From assembly GCA_036702975.1 (NCBI GenBank), contig DATNPX010000033.1:62001-126000 (forward strand): a stretch of DNA of 64,000 nt. The letters run 5' to 3'. Positions 52,448-59,540 of this stretch are shown here, piece by piece. A model generated the notes under the pieces. The model was not told where the DNA came from, made no database searches, and was given only the letters and a program-made list of their open reading frames with translations. The stretch is from DATNPX01 sp036702975. Lineage in GTDB: Bacteria; Cyanobacteriota; Vampirovibrionia; Obscuribacterales; Obscuribacteraceae. Position numbers and translations under genes: made by a program. Within the stretch, counting starts at the first letter, position 1, and every line of letters starts with the position of its first letter.

Positions 52448-52463
52448 TGGCGCCTAAGCGCCA
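52448..52463 (-). repeat. TGGCGC/GCGCCA hairpin between tRNA-Tyr and tRNA-Thr(GGU)
   Basis: A perfect 6-bp inverted repeat with a CTAA-type loop in the 94-nt spacer between two tRNA genes. It shares the GCGCC/GGCGC stem with the hairpin at 52322. Confidence 0.45.
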
Positions 52464-52524
52464 AATTGCGGTCTTCCGTAATCTTTACGTAACCTAAGTG
52501 CTTATAGGCTGCAGTAAAGAAAAT

Positions 52525-52607
52525 TGGGCAGAACTGGATTCGAACCAGTGTAGGCTTGCGCCAACGAGTTTACAGCCCGTCTCCTTTAGCCACTCGGACA
52601 TCTGCCC
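52525..52607 (-). tRNA. tRNA-Tyr(GUA)
   Basis: Class II tRNA with a long variable arm. Acceptor GGGCAGA pairs with TCTGCCC, discriminator A, anticodon loop CTGTAAA (GTA). CCA is not encoded. It lies 3 nt from tRNA-Thr(UGU), so the pair must be processed from one transcript. Confidence 0.97.
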
Positions 52608-52610
52608 ATA

Positions 52611-52682
52611 AGCCGGTGATGGGATTCGAACCCGCAACCGACGGTTTACAAAACCGTTGCTCTACCATTGAGCTACATCGGC
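52611..52682 (-). tRNA. tRNA-Thr(UGU), with two A-C mismatches
   Basis: Acceptor GCCGATG against CACCGGC, anticodon loop TTTGTAA (anticodon TGT), T loop TTCGAAT, discriminator T, CCA not encoded. Counting pairs gives an A-C mismatch at 5:68 in the acceptor and a C-A mismatch at 50:64 in the T stem. The rest is canonical. It is the first tRNA of the operon. Confidence 0.9.
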
Positions 52683-52707
52683 GCCAGCGCTTTCCGCGCG
52701 AACGGCA

Positions 52708-52737
52708 ATTCTACAAGGATATTTTAAAGCGTGTCAA
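52708..52737 (-). promoter_or_regulatory. Strong sigma70-type promoter of the tRNA-tuf operon
   Basis: Minus strand: a perfect TTGACA (52737 to 52732), an 18-nt spacer and TAGAAT (52713 to 52708), five of six in the -10. The predicted start is about 52701, close to the first tRNA. This is the clearest promoter in the window. Confidence 0.8.
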
Positions 52738-52822
52738 ATGCCCTTCCCAGCCTCTTTCAACAAAAATTTCGCGCTTCTGACAACTTTTCTTGGCGAGGAA
52801 AATTTTGCAGGCGCCAAAACCC

Positions 52823-53683
52823 TCATGAATTGAGCATCTTCTGACGGACGAATTCGTAGAAAACAATTCCGGATGCAACAGACGCATTCAAAGATTGGGT
52901 CTTGCCAAGCATGGGAATTCTTAACAGCATGTCGCAATTCTTCTCGACAAGTCTTCCCATTCCCTCTCCTTCACTGCCGATCACAAGAGCCATCGGGCGC
53001 TTCAAATCAGCTTGAAAATAGTTGCAATCAGCTGCAACGGAAAGTCCTGCTATCCAAAAGCCATAGTCTTTCAATTTCGTCAGCGCGTTTGTCAAGTTAG
53101 TGATCCTGACGATCGGCATGTTGGCAAGCGCTCCGGCACTGGTTTTTGCGACGGTGCCAGTCAGACCTGCGGAGCGACGATTTGGCAAAATGATCGCCTT
53201 CAGTCCGGCCGCTTCGGCGACTCTTACGATGGCGCCAAGATTGTGAGGATCTTCGATTCCGTCGAGCACTGCCACCGCAAATGTATCGATCGGATCTTTG
53301 CCTCCGGTCTTTTGAAAGTGCTCCCGCTCAGTATCAAGGTCTTTGAAGAATTCATCTAATCCCAGGAATTCGGCTGCGCTGACTTGAGCGATGACACCCT
53401 GGTGATTGTTGTTCTCTCTCTGCTCTCGAGGCAGCATCGTGTCTAGCTTTTTGCGCTCAGATTCGATTATTGGAATCTTCAATTCGCGACAAAGAACCCT
53501 CACTTGCTCCATCCTTCTATCGTGGTGGAGACCGGTGGCAATGTAAACCTTGTTTACGGAAACTCTTGATTGACCTGCCTTTCTGCCCTGGCGCTCCCCG
53601 CGCGCGCTCTTACACTGCTCGAGAAATGCGAGCACTGCATTCTTTCCAAATATGAGTTCGTCTTCTGATTTCGGTTGAGTCAT
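52823..53683 (-). CDS. rlmB: 23S rRNA (guanosine-2-prime-O) methyltransferase, TrmH/SpoU family
   Basis: SAM-dependent 2-prime-O-methyltransferase, most like RlmB (G2251). An N-terminal substrate-binding domain begins LIFGKNAVLAFLE. The knotted SPOUT domain has motif 1 NLGAIVRVAEAAGLKAIILP, motif 2 LVIGSEGEGMGRL and motif 3 MLGKTQSLNASVASGIVFYE. I prefer ATG 53683 with AAGGA upstream over ATG 53725. It is transcribed toward the tRNA-tuf promoter. Another SpoU member (TrmH) is a less likely reading. Confidence 0.93.
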   Translation of the reverse strand: MTQPKSEDELIFGKNAVLAFLEQCKSARGERQGRKAGQSRVSVNKVYIATGLHHDRRMEQVRVLCRELKIPIIESERKKLDTMLPREQRENNNHQGVIAQVSAAEFLGLDEFFKDLDTEREHFQKTGGKDPIDTFAVAVLDGIEDPHNLGAIVRVAEAAGLKAIILPNRRSAGLTGTVAKTSAGALANMPIVRITNLTNALTKLKDYGFWIAGLSVAADCNYFQADLKRPMALVIGSEGEGMGRLVEKNCDMLLRIPMLGKTQSLNASVASGIVFYEFVRQKMLNS

Positions 53684-53830
53684 TGCTTCCTTTTTATAAC
53701 TTTCCGTTATCTCCGTTATGGACATCCTGCTAGTCTGGAGGAAATTTAGGGGTCAGTGGGCATCGCACCATGGACGAGCCGCCTGCTAAGTGATTTCTTA
53801 TAAGAGCGGTACCAGACCGGAAGTAATTTC

Positions 53831-54055
53831 ATGCTGTTCGATGTCGTCTTTTTTGGCATACCGATGATTCTAGGCTCTTGCCTGGCTGTTCATGCTATGC
53901 GTGAGGAAGATATTCAGTTCTGGCGTCCGGCTTTTAGTTTTTTTGCCTATTGTGCCTTCTATCTGGCCGGTGGTCGCGAGGTTTTGCTTTATTTAACTGT
54001 CGGACTTATGGTTGGCAGTGGCTGGTGCGCGATCGATGGTGCAGGTGCCATCTAG
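53831..54055 (+). CDS. Small membrane protein, unknown
   Basis: 74 residues with two hydrophobic helices (VVFFGIPMILGSCLAVHAM and a second from AFSFFAYCAFYLAGG to LYLTVGLMVGSGWCAI). GGAAG lies 8 nt before the ATG. Nothing in its neighbourhood indicates a role. It is short and could be spurious, but the site and hydrophobic pattern argue for a real gene. Confidence 0.5.
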   Translation: MLFDVVFFGIPMILGSCLAVHAMREEDIQFWRPAFSFFAYCAFYLAGGREVLLYLTVGLMVGSGWCAIDGAGAI

Positions 54056-54111
54056 CATCAAGTTCTCTAGGCTGGGATTATTGGTCAATGCCTCTGAGGT
54101 GCCGGAGCTGC

Positions 54112-54369
54112 TCAGGCAGAACTTTTCCCGCGCTTGATAGCCGTCATACTTGGCGTACCGTGTCTGTTTTGCTGGGCTTCCGCCAGAGTTCGCATAGCAA
54201 TCTTATGCTTCTTCAGCCAGCGTGAAATCGTGTTTGGGTCGCACCATTTGTCCTCTTCTTCGCGATAAGCGCGGGCGATTTCTACTGTGCTGAGTTTCTC
54301 CTTGACGTACTTTTGAGTCAGCCAATCTTTGTCTTGATAGAGGGCTTTAGTTCTTAGCGTTTTACCCAT
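54112..54369 (-). CDS. Small helix-turn-helix protein
   Basis: 85 residues, highly charged. A helix-turn-helix reads as LTQKYVKEKLSTVEIARAY followed by NTISRWLKKHKIAMRT, a homeodomain/resolvase-like DNA-binding pattern that occurs in phage-like and nuclease-associated proteins. GAGG precedes the ATG by about 10 nt. It stands alone. A regulator or mobile-element remnant are both possible. No nuclease domain is attached. Confidence 0.65.
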   Translation of the reverse strand: MGKTLRTKALYQDKDWLTQKYVKEKLSTVEIARAYREEEDKWCDPNTISRWLKKHKIAMRTLAEAQQNRHGTPSMTAIKRGKSSA

Positions 54370-54583
54370 GAATACTGAACCTCAATGGATTTCCTAATCT
54401 CGGAAGAGAGCAAGGAGCAGACGAAAGAGCGGCTGTGTCAATGGTAGTGGACCAGAGCAGAGATAACACATCCTACTACTTCTTCTAATTGTGGGCTCAA
54501 ACAGGTCTTATGGCAAGATGCAACTTTATCTCCGCTGTCTTACCGTTGTGGGCGCTAAACTTTTGATGCAGGGAGGAACGGAT

Positions 54584-56110
54584 GTGGCAGATAAGCGATC
54601 GATTGCACAAAAAAATCAGAGTGCGACTGGCGGCAAAGATGGTGCTGACCACTCGCCTCGTTTGCCTCAGGTAGACAAATTATTGCGCCATCCTGATATG
54701 AAGGAGAGAGAGAAGACCTTCAGGCGCGAATGTCTGACTATTCTGACGCGAAGCGTTTTGGAGGAGATCAGGCAGGGGGCTTTGCATTCTGAAGACACCC
54801 AGCAGACTGTGGTTGGCCTTGGAGGAGGAGACAATGACGGACAAACTCTTCGTGTAGATGAAGATGCTATCGTCAGGCGTGTTTTAGCTCTTGCCGACGA
54901 TCTGGTTCAGGGAAGTCTGCGCCGAGTAATTAATGGCACCGGCGTGATTCTCAACACAAATCTAGGTCGTGCGCCACTGCCGGTGGCTCTGGTTGAGCGA
55001 CTAGTAGATATTCTGCCAGGTTACTCATCGCTCGAAGTGAATCTAGAAAACGGGCAGAGAGGCGAACGAATTGGCGCCGTAGAGAGACTTCTGACTGTTC
55101 TCACGGGCTGTGAAGCCGCCATTGTTGTCAATAATAATGCGGCTGCGGTTCTGCTGTTAGTGAATGCTTTGGCCGCCGGCCGTGAGGTAGTTATATCGCG
55201 TGGAGAGCTAATTGAGATTGGTGGGAGTTTTCGGTTGCCTGATGTGATCGTAAGTGGTGGCGCAATTTTAAAGGAAGTTGGTACTACCAACCGCACTCGC
55301 ATTTCTGATTATCGAGCAGCGATTTCAGACAAAACTGCGCTGTTACTCAAATGTCATCGGTCAAACTTCGAAATATCTGGATTTACAGAGGAAGCTAACC
55401 CATCGGAGTTGGCTGATTTAGCACGCTCCGCCAATATTCCGCTAGTGGAGGATCTGGGTAGCGGTGCCCTAATTGATTTGTCATTGCTTCATCTGAAGCA
55501 CGAACCAACAGTGCAAGAAACGCTGGCAAATGCAGATGTTGTCTTGTTTTCGGGTGATAAACTTCTCGGCGGTTCTCAAGCAGGATTGATTGTTGGTCGA
55601 CGAGAGCTAATCAATAAGCTGCGTAAGCATCCAACATACAGAGCCTTGCGGCTGGATAAATTGAATATAGCGCTGTTGGAGCAAACTCTGGCTGAATACC
55701 TTCATCCCGAGGCGATAGCGAGATTGCCTGTATACGAAATGGCGGCGTTATCCGTAGAGGCGTTGCAGTCACGAGCGTCTCAACTGGTGGCAAGGTTGAC
55801 CCCGCGACTAAACGTCTTGACTTGTGTTGGGGTTGAAACTGAATCAGCCTTTGGTGGTGGCACTATGCCTAATGTTACGATTAAGAGCTACGGCTTGAAG
55901 ATTGATACCGCCACCGGTGCGCGAGTATCTGCCTCCAAAATTGGAACGGCTCTCCGTGCTCACAAGAGACCGATAGTTGCTATCATCTCCAGCGAGTCCA
56001 CGATCATTGATCTGCGCACGGTGTCAGTTTCTGAAGATATGGAAATCGAGGCGGCACTCGCTGAACTTGATGATCGTTTACGATCAGTTGCCAGCAAACT
56101 CCCCGGTTAA
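54584..56110 (+). CDS. selA: L-seryl-tRNA(Sec) selenium transferase
   Basis: PLP enzyme converting Ser-tRNA(Sec) to Sec-tRNA(Sec) using selenophosphate. Signatures are RVINGTGVILNTNLGRAPLP, VVNNNAAAVLLLVNALA, EVGTTNRTRISDY and FSGDKLLGGSQAGL, with the PLP Lys at about 326. The GTG at 54584 has GGGAGG 7 nt upstream; a GTG 93 nt earlier is less likely. The 508 residues exceed the usual 460 by an N-terminal extension and a Gly/Asp-rich insert (VVGLGGGDNDGQ). No selB, selC or selD is in the window. Without those, the enzyme should still not be read as an unrelated PLP enzyme, because the core is typical. Confidence 0.92.
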   Translation: MADKRSIAQKNQSATGGKDGADHSPRLPQVDKLLRHPDMKEREKTFRRECLTILTRSVLEEIRQGALHSEDTQQTVVGLGGGDNDGQTLRVDEDAIVRRVLALADDLVQGSLRRVINGTGVILNTNLGRAPLPVALVERLVDILPGYSSLEVNLENGQRGERIGAVERLLTVLTGCEAAIVVNNNAAAVLLLVNALAAGREVVISRGELIEIGGSFRLPDVIVSGGAILKEVGTTNRTRISDYRAAISDKTALLLKCHRSNFEISGFTEEANPSELADLARSANIPLVEDLGSGALIDLSLLHLKHEPTVQETLANADVVLFSGDKLLGGSQAGLIVGRRELINKLRKHPTYRALRLDKLNIALLEQTLAEYLHPEAIARLPVYEMAALSVEALQSRASQLVARLTPRLNVLTCVGVETESAFGGGTMPNVTIKSYGLKIDTATGARVSASKIGTALRAHKRPIVAIISSESTIIDLRTVSVSEDMEIEAALAELDDRLRSVASKLPG

Positions 56111-56120
56111 AATTGCCGGG
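56102..56120 (+). terminator. Hairpin overlapping the selA stop
   Basis: CCCGG and CCGGG pair around a 9-base loop spanning the stop codon. There is no T-run, so it is a weak terminator candidate. Confidence 0.25.
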
Positions 56121-56160
56121 TCAATATATAAAGCCACCTAGTTCCAGAAAATCAATAGGT

Positions 56161-56166
56161 TATAAT
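56161..56166 (+). promoter_or_regulatory. Candidate -10 element upstream of the small membrane protein
   Basis: A perfect TATAAT lies 100 nt before the ATG at 56266. No good -35 is found at 16 to 18 nt, so it is only a candidate. Confidence 0.3.
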
Positions 56167-56265
56167 GCCATCGCCGCGAGACGAAAACAGTATCGACAGT
56201 GTATCCTGTGCTGCGTACTGAAATTGCGGAACTATCGCGCAGGATAAACAGAATACGAGGCAAAA

Positions 56266-56532
56266 ATGGACAGCGGAACAGAAATCACTATCGCCTTGCT
56301 TGCGAAAAAAATTGACGATCAAGCACGGTTTACTAGAAGTGTGACGATCATTTGCACCCTTTCCATTCTAGGCGTGATGTTTTACACGCTGACAGAAGTA
56401 TTCGGCGGTCTTCCACAAGCCGTCGTGTTGCACTACATGGCCAATATCGAGCCTATCGTCAAAGAATGGAAGGCCGCTGAGTCTAATCTGCGCACCAATC
56501 CGAATACGAAAGTTCATAGCGGCGAACAATAG
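56266..56532 (+). CDS. Small single-span membrane protein
   Basis: 88 residues: a short N-terminal helix (TEITIALLAKKIDDQARFTR), one hydrophobic span (VTIICTLSILGVMFYTLTEVFG), then a charged cytoplasmic or periplasmic tail. GAGGCAAAA precedes the ATG. It converges on the large coiled-coil gene with an 8-nt gap. No function is known. Confidence 0.6.
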   Translation: MDSGTEITIALLAKKIDDQARFTRSVTIICTLSILGVMFYTLTEVFGGLPQAVVLHYMANIEPIVKEWKAAESNLRTNPNTKVHSGEQ

Positions 56533-56540
56533 ATCTTATT

Positions 56541-59006
56541 CTATTTCTTCAATAGTGCTTGGCGACGTTTGACTTCCGCTTCGACTTCGTCTGGCGATAT
56601 GTTGTTGACCTGCATCGGTCCGGCGCAGATTTCGCGCCAGGGTGCTCCAGCGAGAGCCTGGCGGACTATAACTTCAAATACCTGAGCTCGAACGCCACTG
56701 CCGTAGCTTCCTGGTCCGGCGCCTGCAAATGGTGTTGTCATCTGATTCTGCCTTCCGGGGATCGCTTGCTGTGATGCGGATGGAGACATTTGAGGCGGCA
56801 CAGCCATGCCTGGAGATTGAGCCGGCTCGGGTTGAGGAGGCAACGATTGTTGGGGCGCGGGAGACTGCATTTGCGGTTGCATCTGTGGCTGCATAGGGGC
56901 AGGAATCTGCGCTTGAGGTTGGGCCATCGGCATGGGGGCCTGAGCTTGTTGATGCTGTGGTTGCGCGTGCTGTTGTGGATCACCCTGAAACAGCGGCTTG
57001 TTTGGTGCTGCATCAAATAGTGATGGTGCAGCCCCTGCAGTGGGTGCGCTGTCGAAGAACCCGGGCTTGGACAATGCATCGGCACGAGCTTTGCTGGCGC
57101 TGAATTGATTTTTCAGTTCAGTGACCATCTCTTTGAGTTCGTCCATCTGATTGCGCAGACGTCCATTTTCATTCTCTTTCCGTGCAAGCTCAGATTCTTT
57201 TTCTTGAATTAGTTCATCTCTCTTTTGCAGTGATTCGCTCAATTCATCGTAACGAGCATTGAACTCTTCCCATCTGGAATTGAGAAGATCTTGTGCTTCT
57301 GCCAACTCTTGGTCTTTTGATAAGAGCATATCGCTGAACTCGCTCTCGCGGGAACTCATCTTCTTTTCGAGTTCGAGTTGGCTCTTGCGCAACTCCTCTA
57401 GTTGCTGTACGAGAGCCTCGTCCTGGACAACCTTTACGATGGTATTACCATCTTCTGCATAAGTAACAGGAGCTCTCTTCGGTGGGTCTGGCGCTTGCAC
57501 TGCATCGTATGCGGCGCGGAACAGATTTCCTGAAAGGCGTGATGTTCCTAACAAATCCACCAGCCTATGCAGCAAATCGGCCGGGTGGTCACTGGGAAAC
57601 ACAGCCATGTATGCGCATTTGAATGTCCACGGATCTATCTGACCAGCACTAAGCTGATCGGCTAAATTCATGACCAATTGATCTGGACTCAGTTTCTGCT
57701 CTGCTTCTGGTTCAGCCTTGATCTTCGACTCCATCGTTTGTACGAGTTGATCGATAGCCGGGACTAGTTCACTCACAGCTTTCATCGGTTCGAGGGCCGC
57801 TGAGAGCGAGTCCATGAGCCCATTGAGAGTCATGCCGAGTTCGGAAAAAGTCTGTGTCTGCAGCGTTTCCGAGAGAGTGCGCAATGCCTCAGTCTGTTGG
57901 GTTGCGCTTGATTGCAATGCGGATAAATTCATTGCACAGGCGCCCATTGCCTGGTCGATGTTTGTCAGTGTGTCCAACACTTGCACGTGGCCAATTTTAT
58001 CCACGATTACATGAGCCGGTTGATCGACGACGACTTTCGTCGGCTCACTCACTTTGTCTACGATCACATGCATTTGACCGTTGGAAGCTAAATTCACAAT
58101 CACATGGTTGTCAGTCTGCGGCACCGAGGATGGTGCGCTTGGCGCATCTTCGTCATCTGATTGCGTCGACGCCTTTGCCGTTTTGCTTCCTTTCTTGGCC
58201 TTCGATTCCTTCGCTGCGTTGGTGCTGGCGGCGGAGTCGTCCGTTGTCGGTGGCTGACTTGCAGGCGCTGTGGTCGCCGGATCGCTGAAGGCTTCTATGG
58301 AATGGCTTGAAGGTTGTTTGCTTGTTTGTCCGAAAAAGTCAGGTTCAGTTGTTTTGGCTACAGGTTCTTCGATGCTTTCGGCTGGAGCCGGCTCACTTTT
58401 ACTCTCAGTGCCGAAAAAGCCAGATGAGTCGGTTTTTGCAGTACTAGTTATGATTTCGGATTTCTCTGGCTCGGGCACCGGTTCTGGTTCTGGTGACGGT
58501 TCTGGCTCGGCAGGTTTTTCTGGCTCGGCGGTCGACCAATCTGCTATCTCAGTCAGCGCTGAGCTCGACGAGCTGGCGCCAATCGCGCTTCCAAATGAAG
58601 TACGCGAAAGCCCTTTCAATGATTCAGACAGAGAGCCGAGTCCAAAACCTGAGCCACTGATAACTGTGGATGGAGCGGTTTGCGGCGCTGGTTCCATCGC
58701 GACTGTATTTGCTGAACCGGCGATGTCATTTCCCGACGAAGCGGCTAAATCCTCGAGGCGGAATCCAGGCTGTCCGTGTTGAGGATCGGCTGCAGAGCCG
58801 CTGGTTCCGTTGCTGCTTCCATTGCTCCCAGATTCCGCGGTATTCCCATTCTCTGGTGCAGCTTTTGCTTCGGCTACATTTTCCGGAGTTTTAGCGCGCG
58901 CATAAGGGTCCTGACTATAAGGGTCAGGAGGTAAAGCTTGTTTTGCTAGTGAGCCTCTTAGTCGTGCTCGTCGAGCGGCTAAAGATGATTCATCCTGAGA
59001 GCCCAT
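56541..59006 (-). CDS. Large Ala/Pro/Gln-rich coiled-coil protein
   Basis: 821 residues with no recognised family. Residues 1 to 290 are low-complexity (Ser/Ala/Pro/Glu, including PEPEPSPEPEPVPEPE). A beta-like repeat follows (HVIVNLASNGQMHVIVDKV, then HVIVDKIGHVQVLD). A helical region with NMADQL-like and TEALRTLSETLQ segments spans 350 to 500. A long coiled coil runs about 545 to 650 (ELRKSQLELEKKMSSRESEF). A Pro/Gln tail (PQAQIPAPMQPQMQPQMQ) leads to a compact C-terminal module (VFEVIVRQALAGAPWREIC, EVEAEVKRRQALLKK). It has no signal peptide or span, so it is cytoplasmic. Divergent from the ATPase operon; may act with it. Confidence 0.7.
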   Translation of the reverse strand: MGSQDESSLAARRARLRGSLAKQALPPDPYSQDPYARAKTPENVAEAKAAPENGNTAESGSNGSSNGTSGSAADPQHGQPGFRLEDLAASSGNDIAGSANTVAMEPAPQTAPSTVISGSGFGLGSLSESLKGLSRTSFGSAIGASSSSSALTEIADWSTAEPEKPAEPEPSPEPEPVPEPEKSEIITSTAKTDSSGFFGTESKSEPAPAESIEEPVAKTTEPDFFGQTSKQPSSHSIEAFSDPATTAPASQPPTTDDSAASTNAAKESKAKKGSKTAKASTQSDDEDAPSAPSSVPQTDNHVIVNLASNGQMHVIVDKVSEPTKVVVDQPAHVIVDKIGHVQVLDTLTNIDQAMGACAMNLSALQSSATQQTEALRTLSETLQTQTFSELGMTLNGLMDSLSAALEPMKAVSELVPAIDQLVQTMESKIKAEPEAEQKLSPDQLVMNLADQLSAGQIDPWTFKCAYMAVFPSDHPADLLHRLVDLLGTSRLSGNLFRAAYDAVQAPDPPKRAPVTYAEDGNTIVKVVQDEALVQQLEELRKSQLELEKKMSSRESEFSDMLLSKDQELAEAQDLLNSRWEEFNARYDELSESLQKRDELIQEKESELARKENENGRLRNQMDELKEMVTELKNQFSASKARADALSKPGFFDSAPTAGAAPSLFDAAPNKPLFQGDPQQHAQPQHQQAQAPMPMAQPQAQIPAPMQPQMQPQMQSPAPQQSLPPQPEPAQSPGMAVPPQMSPSASQQAIPGRQNQMTTPFAGAGPGSYGSGVRAQVFEVIVRQALAGAPWREICAGPMQVNNISPDEVEAEVKRRQALLKK

Positions 59007-59314
59007 TAGATTCCTTCCTACTACTGTCCTGTTTTAGCCTGGTGCCAGTTTCCCGCCGAGTTCCACCGGCGCGCAGCTTTTATCGGACGTGTAAGCAACC
59101 TTATCGCCATTGATTATGTACCCAATAATATTATTTCTACTGCTGTTGATGCGGCATCCCAGGCAAATTTTTCGCCATAAAAACGCAGTTTGCGCCCACC
59201 GTGCGGCACTTACGGCTCTCGCTGAGACACAGCTTGATACTTAAATCTGATAATCGCCCCCTCAGCTATTCAGTATATAACCTCAGAGGGTCAGCCTTGG
59301 CGGCTATTGTTTGC

Positions 59315-59343
59315 TTGACATCTGTCGCTCTCACCCTTAGTAT
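59315..59343 (+). promoter_or_regulatory. Promoter candidate for the ATPase operon
   Basis: Perfect TTGACA (59315 to 59320), an exact 17-nt spacer and TAGTAT (59338 to 59343). Predicted start near 59350, giving a leader of about 190 nt before the ATG at 59541. Confidence 0.55.
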
Positions 59344-59410
59344 GCTGTTGATTAGCGTACTGAACGTAGGTCACGCCGATTTACTAAGCAATTGAAGCCC
59401 TGAATTCCCC

Positions 59411-59430
59411 GAAGTCTTTGGAAGTCTTTG
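59411..59430 (+). repeat. Tandem 10-bp direct repeat in the leader
   Basis: GAAGTCTTTG occurs twice in direct tandem, about 60 nt downstream of the predicted start site. It could be a regulator binding site. The repeat is seen; the role is a guess. Confidence 0.5.
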
Positions 59431-59540
59431 GCGGAACTTTGAAGATTTGCAGGATTTGGGCAAAACGTAAGTGGACCGTCTTCCGGCGGTTAGGTAAATC
59501 GCTTGCAATCACGATAGTATTGAGTTAGAGGAAACTCAAA

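Larger units (their letters stand above)
59007..59540. other. Divergent intergenic region, 534 nt
   Basis: Lies between the minus-strand coiled-coil gene and the plus-strand ATPase gene. It holds a good plus-strand promoter (59315 to 59343), a tandem 10-bp repeat (59411 to 59430) and a 64-codon frame (59201 to 59395) that overlaps the promoter and is not accepted. Nothing else is recognised. Confidence 0.6.

Noticed and set aside
54112..54369. Reading the HTH gene as part of a mobile element
   Set aside because: No transposase, integrase, inverted repeats or target duplication are found nearby.
59201..59395. A 64-codon frame with a hydrophobic stretch upstream of the ATPase gene
   Set aside because: A TTGACA-17-TAGTAT promoter lies inside it, it starts with GTG and no binding site precedes it.
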